Assembly: GCA_020633335.1 (NCBI GenBank)
Contig: JACKDU010000009.1
Coordinates: forward strand, 399,106 to 463,105
Source of the DNA: Myxococcales bacterium
GTDB lineage: Bacteria; Myxococcota_A; Polyangia; Nannocystales; Nannocystaceae
Direction: 5' to 3'
DNA: 64,000 nucleotides
Position 1 is the stretch's first letter, and every line of letters starts with the position of its first letter. The position numbers were made by a program, and so were the translations under genes. The notes beneath the pieces were generated by a model. The model did no database searches. It was not told the DNA's origin and worked only from the letters and a program-made list of their open reading frames with translations. Shown here in pieces: positions 7,232 to 15,019 of this stretch.

Positions 7232-9025
7232 TCAGACCTCGAGGCCGACCGCCCGCATCAGCGCGAGGGCGTTCGAGCGCTGGACGATCCCCGGCCGCAT
7301 CCGGTAGTCGAAGACCAGGCGGCCGTCGACGACCTCGTCCTGGAAGTGGACGTTCTCGGCCCGGGTACCGAGGTCGGTGATCGCCTCGGCGAGCGCGAGG
7401 TCGTGGGTGGTCACCAGGCCGATCGCGCCGGCCTCGACGAGCGCGCGGATGATCGCCTCGGCGCCGATCTTGCGGTCGTGGGAGTTGGTCCCGTGGAAGA
7501 TCTCGTCGAGGAGGAAGAGGAGCGGCGGATCGCCGGCCTGGGCGCGATCCATGAGGATCCGCAGGCGGTGGAGCTCGGCGTAGAAGCGCGAGCTCGCCTC
7601 GCGGAGCGAGTCCTCGACCCGCATCGTCGCGCCGATCGCCAGCGGCGAGAGCTCCAGCCGACGGGCCCGCACCGGCGCGCCGGCGAGGGCGAGGACCGCG
7701 TTGATCCCGACCGTCCGCAGGAGGGTGCTCTTGCCCGACATGTTCGAGCCGCTGATCATCAGCACCCGCAGCGGATCGCCGAGGTCGACGCTGTTGGCGA
7801 CGCACTCGGGGAGGAGCGGGTGGCGGAGCTCCTCGCCGCGGAGCCTGGGGCCCTCGTCGACGAGCTCGGGGAAGGGGTCGGCGGGGCGCTCGTAGGCGTA
7901 GCCGGCGATCGACGCGAGGGCCTCGAGCTCGGCGAGCGCGTCGAGCCAGGGGGCGACCTGGCGGCCGTGCACGGCCCGCCAGCGCTCGATCGCCAGGGAG
8001 CAGTGGAGCTCCCACATCCAGGCGAAGGCGAAGGGGGCGAAGATCCCGTTGCGGCGCGACTCGAGCCACTCGACGAGGCGCGCGAGGGCGGCGATCGCGG
8101 CCGCGCCCGAGGCCCCGTCGGCGCTCATCTGGCGCTGGAGCTCGCCGAGGCGGGGATCGCCGGCGAAGTCCTCGCGGGCGAGGCGATCGAGGAGGTGGGC
8201 GACGACCTCGAGCTCGCGGCGGGGCTCCTCGATCGCCCCGGTCACCGCCGCGGTCTGGGGGCGGAGGCGGCGGGCGATGATCCCCTCGATCGCCAGGACG
8301 CCGAGGAGGGGGAGGGGGCCGGCGGGGGTCAGCGCCCAGGCGAGCGCGGCCGCGCTCGCGGCCGCGGCGGCGATCCAGGCGAGCGCGCGGAGGCCCCCCT
8401 GCGAGCCCTCGGCGAAGGCGGGCGGCGCCTCGGCCCAGCGCCGGAGGGTCGCCGGCTCGACCGCGACCGCGAGGTCGCCTCCGAGGAGCGCGAGATCCTC
8501 GCGGAGGTCGAGGCGATCGCGGAGGCGCTGGGCGGCGGCCTGGCGCGCCCGGATCTCGTTTGGCGTCGCCGGTCCCAAGAGCCAGGTCGCCAGGCGCTCC
8601 TGGCCGGCGCGGGTGCGGGCGGTGCAGAGGAGGGCGAAGAGCGAGCCCGGCCCGAAGAGGTCGAGGTCGGCGGCGTAGGGGTGATCGTGGGGGACCCAGG
8701 CGCGCTCCTGCGGCCCCTCGTCGGCCCACTCGCCGGCGAGGCGCCGCAGGCCCCGATCGTAGAGCGCGACCGCGAGGCCGGCCCGCGCCCGCCGGCGCTC
8801 GACCCCCTCGTGGACGATCACCAGGGCGACGAAGATGACCAGGGGGAGGAGCGCCCAGGGGAGCGGCGGGCCGACCTCGGCGAGGCCGGCCCCGATCAGG
8901 CCGACGAGGGCGAGGAAGGAGAGCACCCGGAGGTCGGAGATCCGGCGGCTGCGGGCCGCGAGGCCGTCGACCGTCGCCTGCCGGAGGGCGCGGCGGCGCT
9001 GGTATTCCGCGCGGGGGTCGCTCAT
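7232..9025 (-). CDS. MutS-like ATPase with membrane segments
   Basis: The 597-residue protein has the MutS C-terminal ATPase domain: Walker A Ser-Gly-Ser-Asn-Met-Ser-Gly-Lys-Ser-Thr, a signature region with Met-Arg-Val-Glu-Asp-Ser, Walker B Leu-Phe-Leu-Leu-Asp-Glu-Ile with Phe-His-Gly-Thr-Asn, and Thr-Thr-His-Asp. It lacks the N-terminal mismatch-recognition domain of true MutS. Instead it has two hydrophobic stretches (about 35-75) and another pair near 220-250, so it is probably membrane-associated. It is not expected to be the housekeeping mismatch repair protein. I chose ATG at 9023-9025 over a TTG 21 bases upstream, as neither has a good ribosome site. The role is unknown. Confidence 0.8.
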   Translation of the reverse strand: MSDPRAEYQRRRALRQATVDGLAARSRRISDLRVLSFLALVGLIGAGLAEVGPPLPWALLPLVIFVALVIVHEGVERRRARAGLAVALYDRGLRRLAGEWADEGPQERAWVPHDHPYAADLDLFGPGSLFALLCTARTRAGQERLATWLLGPATPNEIRARQAAAQRLRDRLDLREDLALLGGDLAVAVEPATLRRWAEAPPAFAEGSQGGLRALAWIAAAAASAAALAWALTPAGPLPLLGVLAIEGIIARRLRPQTAAVTGAIEEPRRELEVVAHLLDRLAREDFAGDPRLGELQRQMSADGASGAAAIAALARLVEWLESRRNGIFAPFAFAWMWELHCSLAIERWRAVHGRQVAPWLDALAELEALASIAGYAYERPADPFPELVDEGPRLRGEELRHPLLPECVANSVDLGDPLRVLMISGSNMSGKSTLLRTVGINAVLALAGAPVRARRLELSPLAIGATMRVEDSLREASSRFYAELHRLRILMDRAQAGDPPLLFLLDEIFHGTNSHDRKIGAEAIIRALVEAGAIGLVTTHDLALAEAITDLGTRAENVHFQDEVVDGRLVFDYRMRPGIVQRSNALALMRAVGLEV

Positions 9026-9091
9026 CGCCGGCGCATCATGCGTCAAAGCGGGCCGCCGCGCAGCCGCGCGGGTCGCGGAGGGGGCGAAGAC

Positions 9092-10582
9092 TCAGCCGGG
9101 GCGCCGTCGGAGGACGAAGAGGCGGGCCGCAGGGGCCTCGTGGGGCCCCGGGAGGGTGCTGGGCGCGTCGCTCTCGAGGACGAAGGCGTCGCCGAGGAGG
9201 CGCTCGATCGCCGCGGCGTCGTGGGGCGTGGTGCTCCGGGACGCGCCCTCGCTCGGGTCGTGGGTCTTGAGGACGAGGACGCCGCCCGGGGCGCTGAGGC
9301 GGGCGACCGCGGCGGCGTAGGCCGGCCGTTGCTCGGCGGTGAGGAGGTGGAGGCAGCCGCGATCGAGGATCACCTCGAAGCGCCCGCGGAGGCGGCTCTC
9401 GGCGATGTCGTCGCGGAGCCAGACGATCGCGGCGTCGCCGGCCCGGGCCTCGGCGCGGGCGAGGGCCGCCTCGGAGACGTCGGTGGCGACGACCCGGCAG
9501 CCGCGCGCGGCGGCGGCGATCGCCCCGACGCCGAGGCCGGTCCCGAGGTCGAGGACGCTGGCGCCCGCCGGCGCCTCGCGGGCGAGGACCGCGAGCATGT
9601 CGTCGTCGAGGGCATCGCGCTGCCAGGCGAGCTCGTCGTCGGCGTGGGTCCGGTAGATCGCGTCCCAGGCCGCGTCGTCCCGCGGGGGCCCCTCCGCGCC
9701 GCGGCGGCGGGTGACGGCGATCCGGAGCGCGGCCTCGACGAGGTCGACGATCGCCGGGTGCGGCGGCATCGGCCCGAGCGTCGCCACCCGCTCGTCGGGC
9801 GCCTCGGCGAGCTCGCGGCCGGTCCCGGGGTGGATCACGTGGATCCCGTCGGCCGTGAGCTGGGCGAGGTTTCGCTGGAGGACCGGCGCGGCGAACATGT
9901 CGAGGTTCATCGACGGGGCGACGAGGACCGGCGCGCGGGTCGAGAGGGCGACGGCCGAGACCAGCGTCGAGCACTCGCCGGCGGCGAGGCGGGCGATCGT
10001 CGTCGCCGACGCGGGCGCGATCAGGACGACGTCGGCCCAGGCGGCGAGGTTGATGTGGGGGACCGGGAGCGCGGGGTCCCGCGCCCAGAGGTCGTGGCGG
10101 ACCGGGTGGTGGACGAGGGCCTCGAGCGCCGCCGCCTGGACGAAGCGGAGCGCCGCCTCGGTGGCGACGATCCGGACCTCGAAGCCGCGCTGCTGGAGGA
10201 GGCCGACGAGCCCGGGGGTGAGGGCGCTGGCGATCGCGCCGGTGATCCCGAGGAGGAGGCGGGGCCGCTTGCCGGTCGCGCGCCGGCGGGGCGGCGTCGC
10301 CGGGATCAGGATCTCGAGGCGGCGGAGGAGGCCGAGGAGCTCGTCGACGACCGCGGCGTCGGTGAGCGGAGCGCCGCTCAGGGCCTCGACGTGGGCGATG
10401 ATCTCGGCCCGCGTCCGGGGCGCGAGCGCGAACGCGAGCACCGCCCGGGTGAGCTGGGCCGAGGGGCCGGCGAGCTCGTGGGCGTCGCCGTCGGGGCCGA
10501 CGAGGACGGTGGTCTCGCCGACGTCGTAGATCCGGACGACCGGCGCGCGCCGGAGGCGGAGGGGCTCGATCGATTCGTGCAT
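9092..10582 (-). CDS. PqqD/RRE-like + flavoprotein decarboxylase + SAM methyltransferase fusion
   Basis: The 496-residue protein has three parts. Residues 15-95 resemble a PqqD-like RiPP recognition element: a short beta region, then helices ending in Leu-Leu-Arg-Arg-Leu-Glu-Ile-Leu-Ile. Residues 106-290 are a flavoprotein of the EpiD/Hal3/PPC-decarboxylase (HFCD) family: the catalytic-type His176 in Pro-His-Ile-Asn-Leu, the Pro-Ala-Ser-Ala-Thr-Thr-Ile motif at 190-196 and Pro-Ser-Met-Asn at 223-226. Residues 310-495 are a class I methyltransferase with motif I (Leu-Asp-Leu-Gly-Thr-Gly-Leu-Gly) at 344-351 and an acidic Ala-Thr-Asp at the end of strand 2. HFCD enzymes oxidatively decarboxylate a C-terminal cysteine or phosphopantothenoylcysteine. 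The fused methyltransferase might S-methylate the enethiol (speculation). It is not CoaBC, because the CoaB synthetase half is missing. No obvious precursor peptide is adjacent. Confidence 0.7.
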   Translation of the reverse strand: MHESIEPLRLRRAPVVRIYDVGETTVLVGPDGDAHELAGPSAQLTRAVLAFALAPRTRAEIIAHVEALSGAPLTDAAVVDELLGLLRRLEILIPATPPRRRATGKRPRLLLGITGAIASALTPGLVGLLQQRGFEVRIVATEAALRFVQAAALEALVHHPVRHDLWARDPALPVPHINLAAWADVVLIAPASATTIARLAAGECSTLVSAVALSTRAPVLVAPSMNLDMFAAPVLQRNLAQLTADGIHVIHPGTGRELAEAPDERVATLGPMPPHPAIVDLVEAALRIAVTRRRGAEGPPRDDAAWDAIYRTHADDELAWQRDALDDDMLAVLAREAPAGASVLDLGTGLGVGAIAAAARGCRVVATDVSEAALARAEARAGDAAIVWLRDDIAESRLRGRFEVILDRGCLHLLTAEQRPAYAAAVARLSAPGGVLVLKTHDPSEGASRSTTPHDAAAIERLLGDAFVLESDAPSTLPGPHEAPAARLFVLRRRPG

Positions 10583-10622
10583 GGCTGGCTTGCGGCCCCA
10601 ACTGGGCCGCGGGGGGACGCTA

Positions 10623-10922
10623 TCACGTGAAGGGCTCGTGACAGGTGGCCTCGTTGCCGGAGGTGTCGGTGTCGCCCTCGATCGGCGGGCTCCACTCGCA
10701 GCGCTTGATGTCCTCGCACGCGGCCTGATCCGTGATCTCGTCGCAGACGTTCTCGCAGAGGCCCTCGGCGTCGTTCCAGGCGCAGCCCTCCGCGGAGTCG
10801 CAGACCGACTTCTTGTCGATGTCGACGCAGTACTCCTGGGTGTGTTGGCAGGACGCGGCGAGGCTGAAGGTCGTCACGACCAGGGCCGCCGGCAGCACGA
10901 GTCCGAGCGCTTTGGGGTTCAC
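10623..10922 (-). CDS. Small Cys-rich lipoprotein
   Basis: A 99-residue protein starting at GTG. A signal peptide ends in Leu-Ala-Ala-Ser-Cys (Cys25), so it is probably a lipoprotein. The mature part has nine further cysteines in two similar modules (around 37-60 and 60-75), each with the pattern Cys-x-x-x-x-x-x-Cys-x-Trp. This suggests a disulphide-linked duplicated fold. It sits 40 bases upstream of the RRE-flavoprotein-methyltransferase gene. The export signal makes it an unlikely peptide substrate. Function unknown. Confidence 0.65.
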   Translation of the reverse strand: MNPKALGLVLPAALVVTTFSLAASCQHTQEYCVDIDKKSVCDSAEGCAWNDAEGLCENVCDEITDQAACEDIKRCEWSPPIEGDTDTSGNEATCHEPFT

Positions 10923-10946
10923 CGCACGAGGATACCGCGCGCCCCT

Positions 10947-11570
10947 TCAGTTGAGGCGGACGACCTCGCCGCGGAGGATCACGTCGTCGCTCGACTTGAT
11001 CGAGACCGCGCCCTGGGTCGCCTCGAGCTCGATGTCGTCGGCCCGGAGCACCAGCTTGCCGGCGAGCTCGACGCTGACGTCTGCCTGGAGGAGGCGGACG
11101 CAGGGGCCCCCCGGCCCCGCGCTGAGCTCGACCAGCGGCTGGCCGTCGGCGCTGACGATCGAGAGCGCCTCGTCCTGCCGGAGCTCGAGGCGGGCGGCGA
11201 TCGTCGGCTCGATCCGCGGGCGGGCGGCGAAGCCGTCGATCACGCCGGTGACGATCCACTCGTCGCCGTTGCCGGGGCGGACCAGGAGGACGCGGTCGCC
11301 GACCCGGAGCGCGAGGCCCTGGAGCGTCGGCAGCCAGCGCGGCTCGCCCTCGTCGCCGGGGATCCGGACGCGGACGCGGCCGCGGAGGACGGGGTGGCGA
11401 TCGTCGACGCACTCGCCGATCAAGGGCCCCGCGGGGCGCGTGGGCGGCTCGGTCGGCGCCTCGGCGGCGGCCCGCTGGCGCTCGAGGACATCGTCGAGGA
11501 GGGCGCTCGCCGAGGGGGCCTCGGCCGCGCTACGCGGGGGGATCCTCGGGGTTCGGCGTTCGTCGCTCAT
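10947..11570 (-). CDS. DUF6484-like protein (VgrG/OB-fold-like)
   Basis: The 207-residue protein has a disordered N-terminus (1-45), then a region (about 50-115) with small-barrel features: Arg-Gly-Arg-Val-Arg-Val-Arg-Ile-Pro, then Val-Gly-Asp-Arg-Val-Leu-Leu-Val-Arg-Pro-Gly-Asn-Gly-Asp-Glu-Trp-Ile-Val-Thr-Gly-Val. This fits DUF6484 and the gp5/VgrG OB fold. The C-terminal 70 residues look like a beta-helical tail with alternating hydrophobic residues. Such proteins occur beside type VI secretion and other contractile injection genes. No other such gene is adjacent, although a baseplate-like fragment lies at the far end of the window. Confidence 0.6.
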   Translation of the reverse strand: MSDERRTPRIPPRSAAEAPSASALLDDVLERQRAAAEAPTEPPTRPAGPLIGECVDDRHPVLRGRVRVRIPGDEGEPRWLPTLQGLALRVGDRVLLVRPGNGDEWIVTGVIDGFAARPRIEPTIAARLELRQDEALSIVSADGQPLVELSAGPGGPCVRLLQADVSVELAGKLVLRADDIELEATQGAVSIKSSDDVILRGEVVRLN

Positions 11571-11627
11571 CGTCGGCCGACGCTACCAGGCCGATGAGCC
11601 GGCCGCCAGGGCGTGGTATGAGGGGCC

Positions 11628-13541
11628 ATGACCATGGATCTCCGCACTCGTCTCGTCTCCGCGGCGCTCGCCCCCCTCGGCCTCGCCCTCCTCTTCACCG
11701 GCTGTGGCGACGACTCGACGACCTCGGCCACCGACGCGAGCACCGGCGGGACCGGCAGCGCGAGCGCGACGACCAGCGGGACCAGCGGGACCAGCGGGAC
11801 CAGCGGGACCAGCGTCAGCACCAGCGGCTCGGGCTCGGGGACGATGGGCTCGACCTCGGCGAGCGGGACGACGACGACCAGCGAGACCACCAGCGGCGGG
11901 CCGACCTCGGGGACGAGCGGCGGGCCGACGACCACCACCACCGACTCGAGCACCAGCGGGACCAGCGGGACCACCGGCGGTGTCTGCGAGGAGGGGACGG
12001 TGATCTGCGAGGACGGCGTCGCCAAGGTCTGCGACGGGATGGGCGGCTACTCGTCGGAGGAGGCGTGCAACGACGAGTGCGCCCCCGGCCTCGGCTGCGT
12101 CCTCTGCGTCCCCGGCTCGAGCCAGTGCAACGGCGAGCAGGTCGAGGTCTGCAACGACCAGGGCGACGGCTGGGCGCCCGGCGAGACCTGCGACGGGATC
12201 CAGGGGCTGATGTGCGACGAGCAGCTGGGCGCTTGCGTCGGCGCCTGCGCCAACCTCGGCCTCAGCTACGTCGGCTGCGACTACTACGCGAGCGTCACCC
12301 TCCAGTACGACCTCTACAACACCGCGCCCAAGGACGTCTTCGCGGTCGCGGTCGCCAACACGGCCGACCAGATCGCCAGCGTGACGATCACCCGCGGCGC
12401 GAACGTGGTGGCGATGCAGGACGTCCCCGCCAGCTCGGTGAAGGTGATCACGCTCCCCTGGGTGAACGAGCTGACCAAGGGCAACGGCCCGAGCGCCAAG
12501 GTGGTCGACGGCGCCTATCGGATCCGCTCGACCAACCCGGTCACCGTCTACCAGTTCAACCCGCTGGCCTCGACGACGACCAACGACGCCTCGCTCCTCC
12601 TCCCGGTCAACACCTGGGGCATGGACTACCTGACCGCCTCGTGGGGCCACTGGAACTCGATCCCGGCGTTCTACGCGGTGGTCGCCAGCCAGGACGGGAC
12701 CACCGTCAACCTCAGCCCGTCGGCGACCGGCAACTCGATCAAGGCGGGCGCGGGGGTCAACGCCGACGGCACCGGCCAGGTGATGCTCGACGAGGGCGAC
12801 GTCCTCCAGGTGATCACCAACAGCGGCGACATCACCGGGACGATCGTCAGCGCCGACAAGCCGGTCGAGGTCTTCGGCGGCCACAAGTGCACCAACGTCC
12901 CCTTCGACAAGTCCGCCTGCGATCACCTCGAGGAGGCGATGTTCCCGATCGACACCCTGGCGAAGGAGTACATCGTCGTGCCGCCGGTCCAGGTCCCGAA
13001 CAACAACCTCGACAAGGCGCAGATGGTCCGGGTGGTCGCCAGCCAGGACAACACGACCCTGACCTTCGACCCCGACCAGCCGGTCAACAAGGTGCTCGCC
13101 AAGGCCGGCGACTTCGTCGAGCTGGCGATGACCACCGCCGCCTTCAAGGTCTCCTCCGACAAGAAGATCCTGGTCGCCCAGTACATGGTCGGCCAGAGCG
13201 CGGGCTTCGGGACCTCGGACCCGGCGATGGTCCTGGCGGTGCCGGCCGAGCAGTACCGCACCGACTACCTCTTCTTCGCCGCGACCAACTGGGTCGCCAA
13301 CTTCGTCGACATCATCGCCCCGGACGGCGCGTCGGTGATGGTCGACGGGGCGCCGGTCAACGCCTGGAAGCCGATCGGCGCGACCGGCTTCAGCGTCGGC
13401 CACGTCAACCTCTCGAACGCCGGCGACGGCACCCACACCGTGAGCGCCAACCAGAAGGTCGGGATCACGGTCTACGGGGTGCAGAGCGCCGGGTCGTACT
13501 GGTTCCCCGGCGGCCTCGATCTCGACGTCCTGCCGCAGTAG
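11628..13541 (+). CDS. IgGFc-binding-like surface lipoprotein
   Basis: The 637-residue product has a signal peptide with lipobox (Phe-Thr-Gly-Cys, about residue 26), a Ser/Thr/Gly linker to about residue 120, a Cys-rich module (about 122-215, with at least 14 cysteines in pairs) and a large C-terminal domain. The last part matches the IgGFc-binding N-terminal domain common in myxobacterial surface proteins: repeated Val-x-Val-Ala-Asn and Val-Val-Ala-Ser-Gln-Asp segments, Tyr-Gln-Phe-Asn-Pro, Val-Phe-Gly-Gly-His-Lys-Cys and a late Tyr-Gly-Val. It is likely an outer-surface adhesin. Two in-frame ATG codons (11628 and 11634) are possible starts. Confidence 0.8.
   Translation: MTMDLRTRLVSAALAPLGLALLFTGCGDDSTTSATDASTGGTGSASATTSGTSGTSGTSGTSVSTSGSGSGTMGSTSASGTTTTSETTSGGPTSGTSGGPTTTTTDSSTSGTSGTTGGVCEEGTVICEDGVAKVCDGMGGYSSEEACNDECAPGLGCVLCVPGSSQCNGEQVEVCNDQGDGWAPGETCDGIQGLMCDEQLGACVGACANLGLSYVGCDYYASVTLQYDLYNTAPKDVFAVAVANTADQIASVTITRGANVVAMQDVPASSVKVITLPWVNELTKGNGPSAKVVDGAYRIRSTNPVTVYQFNPLASTTTNDASLLLPVNTWGMDYLTASWGHWNSIPAFYAVVASQDGTTVNLSPSATGNSIKAGAGVNADGTGQVMLDEGDVLQVITNSGDITGTIVSADKPVEVFGGHKCTNVPFDKSACDHLEEAMFPIDTLAKEYIVVPPVQVPNNNLDKAQMVRVVASQDNTTLTFDPDQPVNKVLAKAGDFVELAMTTAAFKVSSDKKILVAQYMVGQSAGFGTSDPAMVLAVPAEQYRTDYLFFAATNWVANFVDIIAPDGASVMVDGAPVNAWKPIGATGFSVGHVNLSNAGDGTHTVSANQKVGITVYGVQSAGSYWFPGGLDLDVLPQ
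11772..11807. repeat. 9-bp tandem repeat (ACCAGCGGG)x4
   Basis: Four perfect copies encode Thr-Ser-Gly units in the linker of the IgGFc-binding-like lipoprotein. Imperfect copies continue on both sides, including near 11958. The unit keeps the reading frame, so copy-number change would alter only linker length. Confidence 0.8.
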
Positions 13542-13644
13542 GCGGGGCTCGGCCTCGGAGCCCGCGGCGTCCCGTGCACGCGGGGCGCCGCGCTCGCGAG
13601 CGCGGGTCGACGATGGGGCTTGCGCGCGGACGCGCGCGCTGCTA

Positions 13645-14046
13645 ATGTACAACCACATGGTTGCACGTCTCGACGACGAGGCCCTGAACCGGGTCTTTCG
13701 GGCGCTCGCCGACGGCACCCGCCGCGACATCGTCCGCCGCACGCTCCTCGGGGAGGTCTCGGTGAGCGGGCTCGCGGCCGACTACGCGATGTCCTTCGCC
13801 GCGGTCCAGAAGCACGTCGCGGTGCTCGAGAAGGCCGGCCTGGTCCGCAAGAGCGCCGCCGGGCGCGAGCGCCTGGTCCGCGCCGAGCCCGAGCAGCTCG
13901 CCCGGGCCCGCGCCTGCCTCGAGCGCCTCGAGGCGATCTGGGCCCACCGCATCCAGGCGCTCGACGCGATCTTCGCCGAGGACGCCACCCTCACCTCGTC
14001 CGATTCCGACACCGACACCGACACCGACACCGACTCCGAGGAGTAG
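13645..14046 (+). CDS. ArsR-family transcriptional regulator
   Basis: The 133-residue protein has a winged helix of the ArsR type at about 12-90: Phe-Arg-Ala-Leu-Ala-Asp-Gly-Thr-Arg-Arg-Asp-Ile, then Val-Gln-Lys-His-Val-Ala-Val-Leu-Glu-Lys-Ala-Gly-Leu-Val for the recognition helix. There are no metal-binding cysteines, so it belongs to the group paired with SRPBCC (AHSA1-like) proteins. Its C-terminus ends in an acidic Asp-Thr repeat. The next gene, four bases downstream, is such an SRPBCC protein. A palindrome overlaps the start codons (ATG at 13645 and again at 13657), suggesting that the protein represses its own operon. Confidence 0.85.
   Translation: MYNHMVARLDDEALNRVFRALADGTRRDIVRRTLLGEVSVSGLAADYAMSFAAVQKHVAVLEKAGLVRKSAAGRERLVRAEPEQLARARACLERLEAIWAHRIQALDAIFAEDATLTSSDSDTDTDTDTDSEE
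13647..13666. promoter_or_regulatory. Palindromic operator over the arsR-type start codon
   Basis: CAACCA (13650-13655) and TGGTTG (13658-13663) are perfect inverted arms around CA, and the outer GT/AC bases also pair. From general knowledge, ArsR/SRPBCC operons often carry a TACAACC-type palindrome at the promoter. Its place over the start region would block transcription or translation when bound. Confidence 0.6.
14008..14031. repeat. Hexanucleotide tandem repeat (GACACC)x4
   Basis: It encodes the Asp-Thr tail of the ArsR-type regulator. The copies are perfect, and copy-number change would keep the frame. Confidence 0.75.
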
Positions 14047-14050
14047 CCCC

Positions 14051-15010
14051 ATGCCCATCACGTCCGTCACCTCCGATCCCGACTCCCTCTCCGTCACCGC
14101 CATCGGCGAATTCCCGGTGCCGGTCGCCCGCCTCTGGGGCGCCTGGGCCGATCCCCGGATCCTCGAGCGCTTCTGGGGCCCGCCGACATGGCCGGCGACC
14201 TTCATCCGCCACGACTTCGCGGTCGGTGGTCGTTCGCTCTACTACATGACCGGTCCCGAGGGCCAGACGAGCTACGGCTACTGGGAATTCGAGGTGATCG
14301 AGCCCGGCCGCCGCTTCGTCGTCCGCGACGGCTTCTGCGGCGAGGACGGCGTGCCCGACGAGGCGTTCCCCGAGGGCCGGATGGAGGTGCGCTTCGAGGC
14401 GACCGCAGGCGGCTCGCGCTTCATCGCGGTCGGGACCTCCCCCGATCTCGAGTCGCTCGAGCGCCTGGTGGCGATGGGCATGATCGAGGGGCTCTCGTCC
14501 GCGCTCGCCCAGCTCGACGAGGTGCTCGCCGACCTCCGCGAGCAGAGCAGAGACCTGCGGGCCGCCCTCGAGATCATCGACGACACCCACGTGGTCGTGG
14601 TCCGCGAGGTCCGCGGGAGCATCACCCAGGTGTGGCGGGCCCACAACGAGCCGGCGCTGATCCGCCAGTGGATGCTCGGCCCCGAGGGGTGGACGATGCC
14701 GGTCTGCGAGATCGGCGAGGGCCGCTACCGCTACGAGTGGGAGAACACGGCGAGCGGCGAGCGCTTCGGCTTCGAGGGCGAGCTCCTCGAGCGCGAGCCG
14801 CCGCGCCGGAGCAGCAGCACCGAGCGGATGATCGGGGCCGGAGGGGAGGGCACGGTCAACGAGCTGGTGCTCACCCCGCGCCCGGGCGGTCGCACGCGGA
14901 TCGAGGTGCGGATCAGCTATCCCTCGAAGGAGCTCCGCGACATCGTCCTGGGGACCGGGATGGTCGACGGGATGGAGGCCTCCTACGCGCGGCTCGAGGG
15001 GGTGCTCTGA
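14051..15010 (+). CDS. Two-domain SRPBCC (AHSA1-like) protein
   Basis: The 319-residue protein holds two SRPBCC/AHSA1-type lipid-binding folds in tandem. Domain 1 (about 10-155) starts with Phe-Pro-Val-Pro-Val-Ala-Arg-Leu-Trp-Gly-Ala-Trp-Ala-Asp-Pro and Phe-Trp-Gly-Pro-Pro. Domain 2 (about 175-315) starts with Val-Arg-Glu-Val-Arg-Gly-Ser-Ile and has Ala-Leu-Ile-Arg-Gln-Trp-Met-Leu-Gly-Pro. Both carry the late Gly-x-Arg-Phe/Thr-Arg-Ile strand signature. It probably binds a hydrophobic small molecule. It follows the ArsR-type regulator by four bases, so it is almost surely in the same operon. The ligand is unknown. Confidence 0.85.
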   Translation: MPITSVTSDPDSLSVTAIGEFPVPVARLWGAWADPRILERFWGPPTWPATFIRHDFAVGGRSLYYMTGPEGQTSYGYWEFEVIEPGRRFVVRDGFCGEDGVPDEAFPEGRMEVRFEATAGGSRFIAVGTSPDLESLERLVAMGMIEGLSSALAQLDEVLADLREQSRDLRAALEIIDDTHVVVVREVRGSITQVWRAHNEPALIRQWMLGPEGWTMPVCEIGEGRYRYEWENTASGERFGFEGELLEREPPRRSSSTERMIGAGGEGTVNELVLTPRPGGRTRIEVRISYPSKELRDIVLGTGMVDGMEASYARLEGVL

Positions 15011-15019
15011 GGCATCGAG

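Noticed and set aside
9026..9046. TTG at 9044-9046 as the start of the MutS-like gene
   Set aside because: TTG is rare as a start, has no ribosome site here, and the ATG seven codons later gives a complete protein.
6326..10630. A very long open frame of 1434 codons on the plus strand
   Set aside because: It lies antisense to several clear minus-strand genes and is made of low-complexity Glu/Gly/Arg/Val sequence, as expected from codon bias in GC-rich DNA.
10623..10922. Cys-rich small protein as precursor for the flavoprotein fusion enzyme
   Set aside because: It has a lipoprotein signal peptide and does not end in Cys, so it is an unlikely substrate for a cytoplasmic EpiD-like enzyme.
11772..11990. 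Regular repeats that might be a CRISPR array
   Set aside because: The units are 9-base in-frame Thr-Ser-Gly codon repeats without spacers or cas genes.
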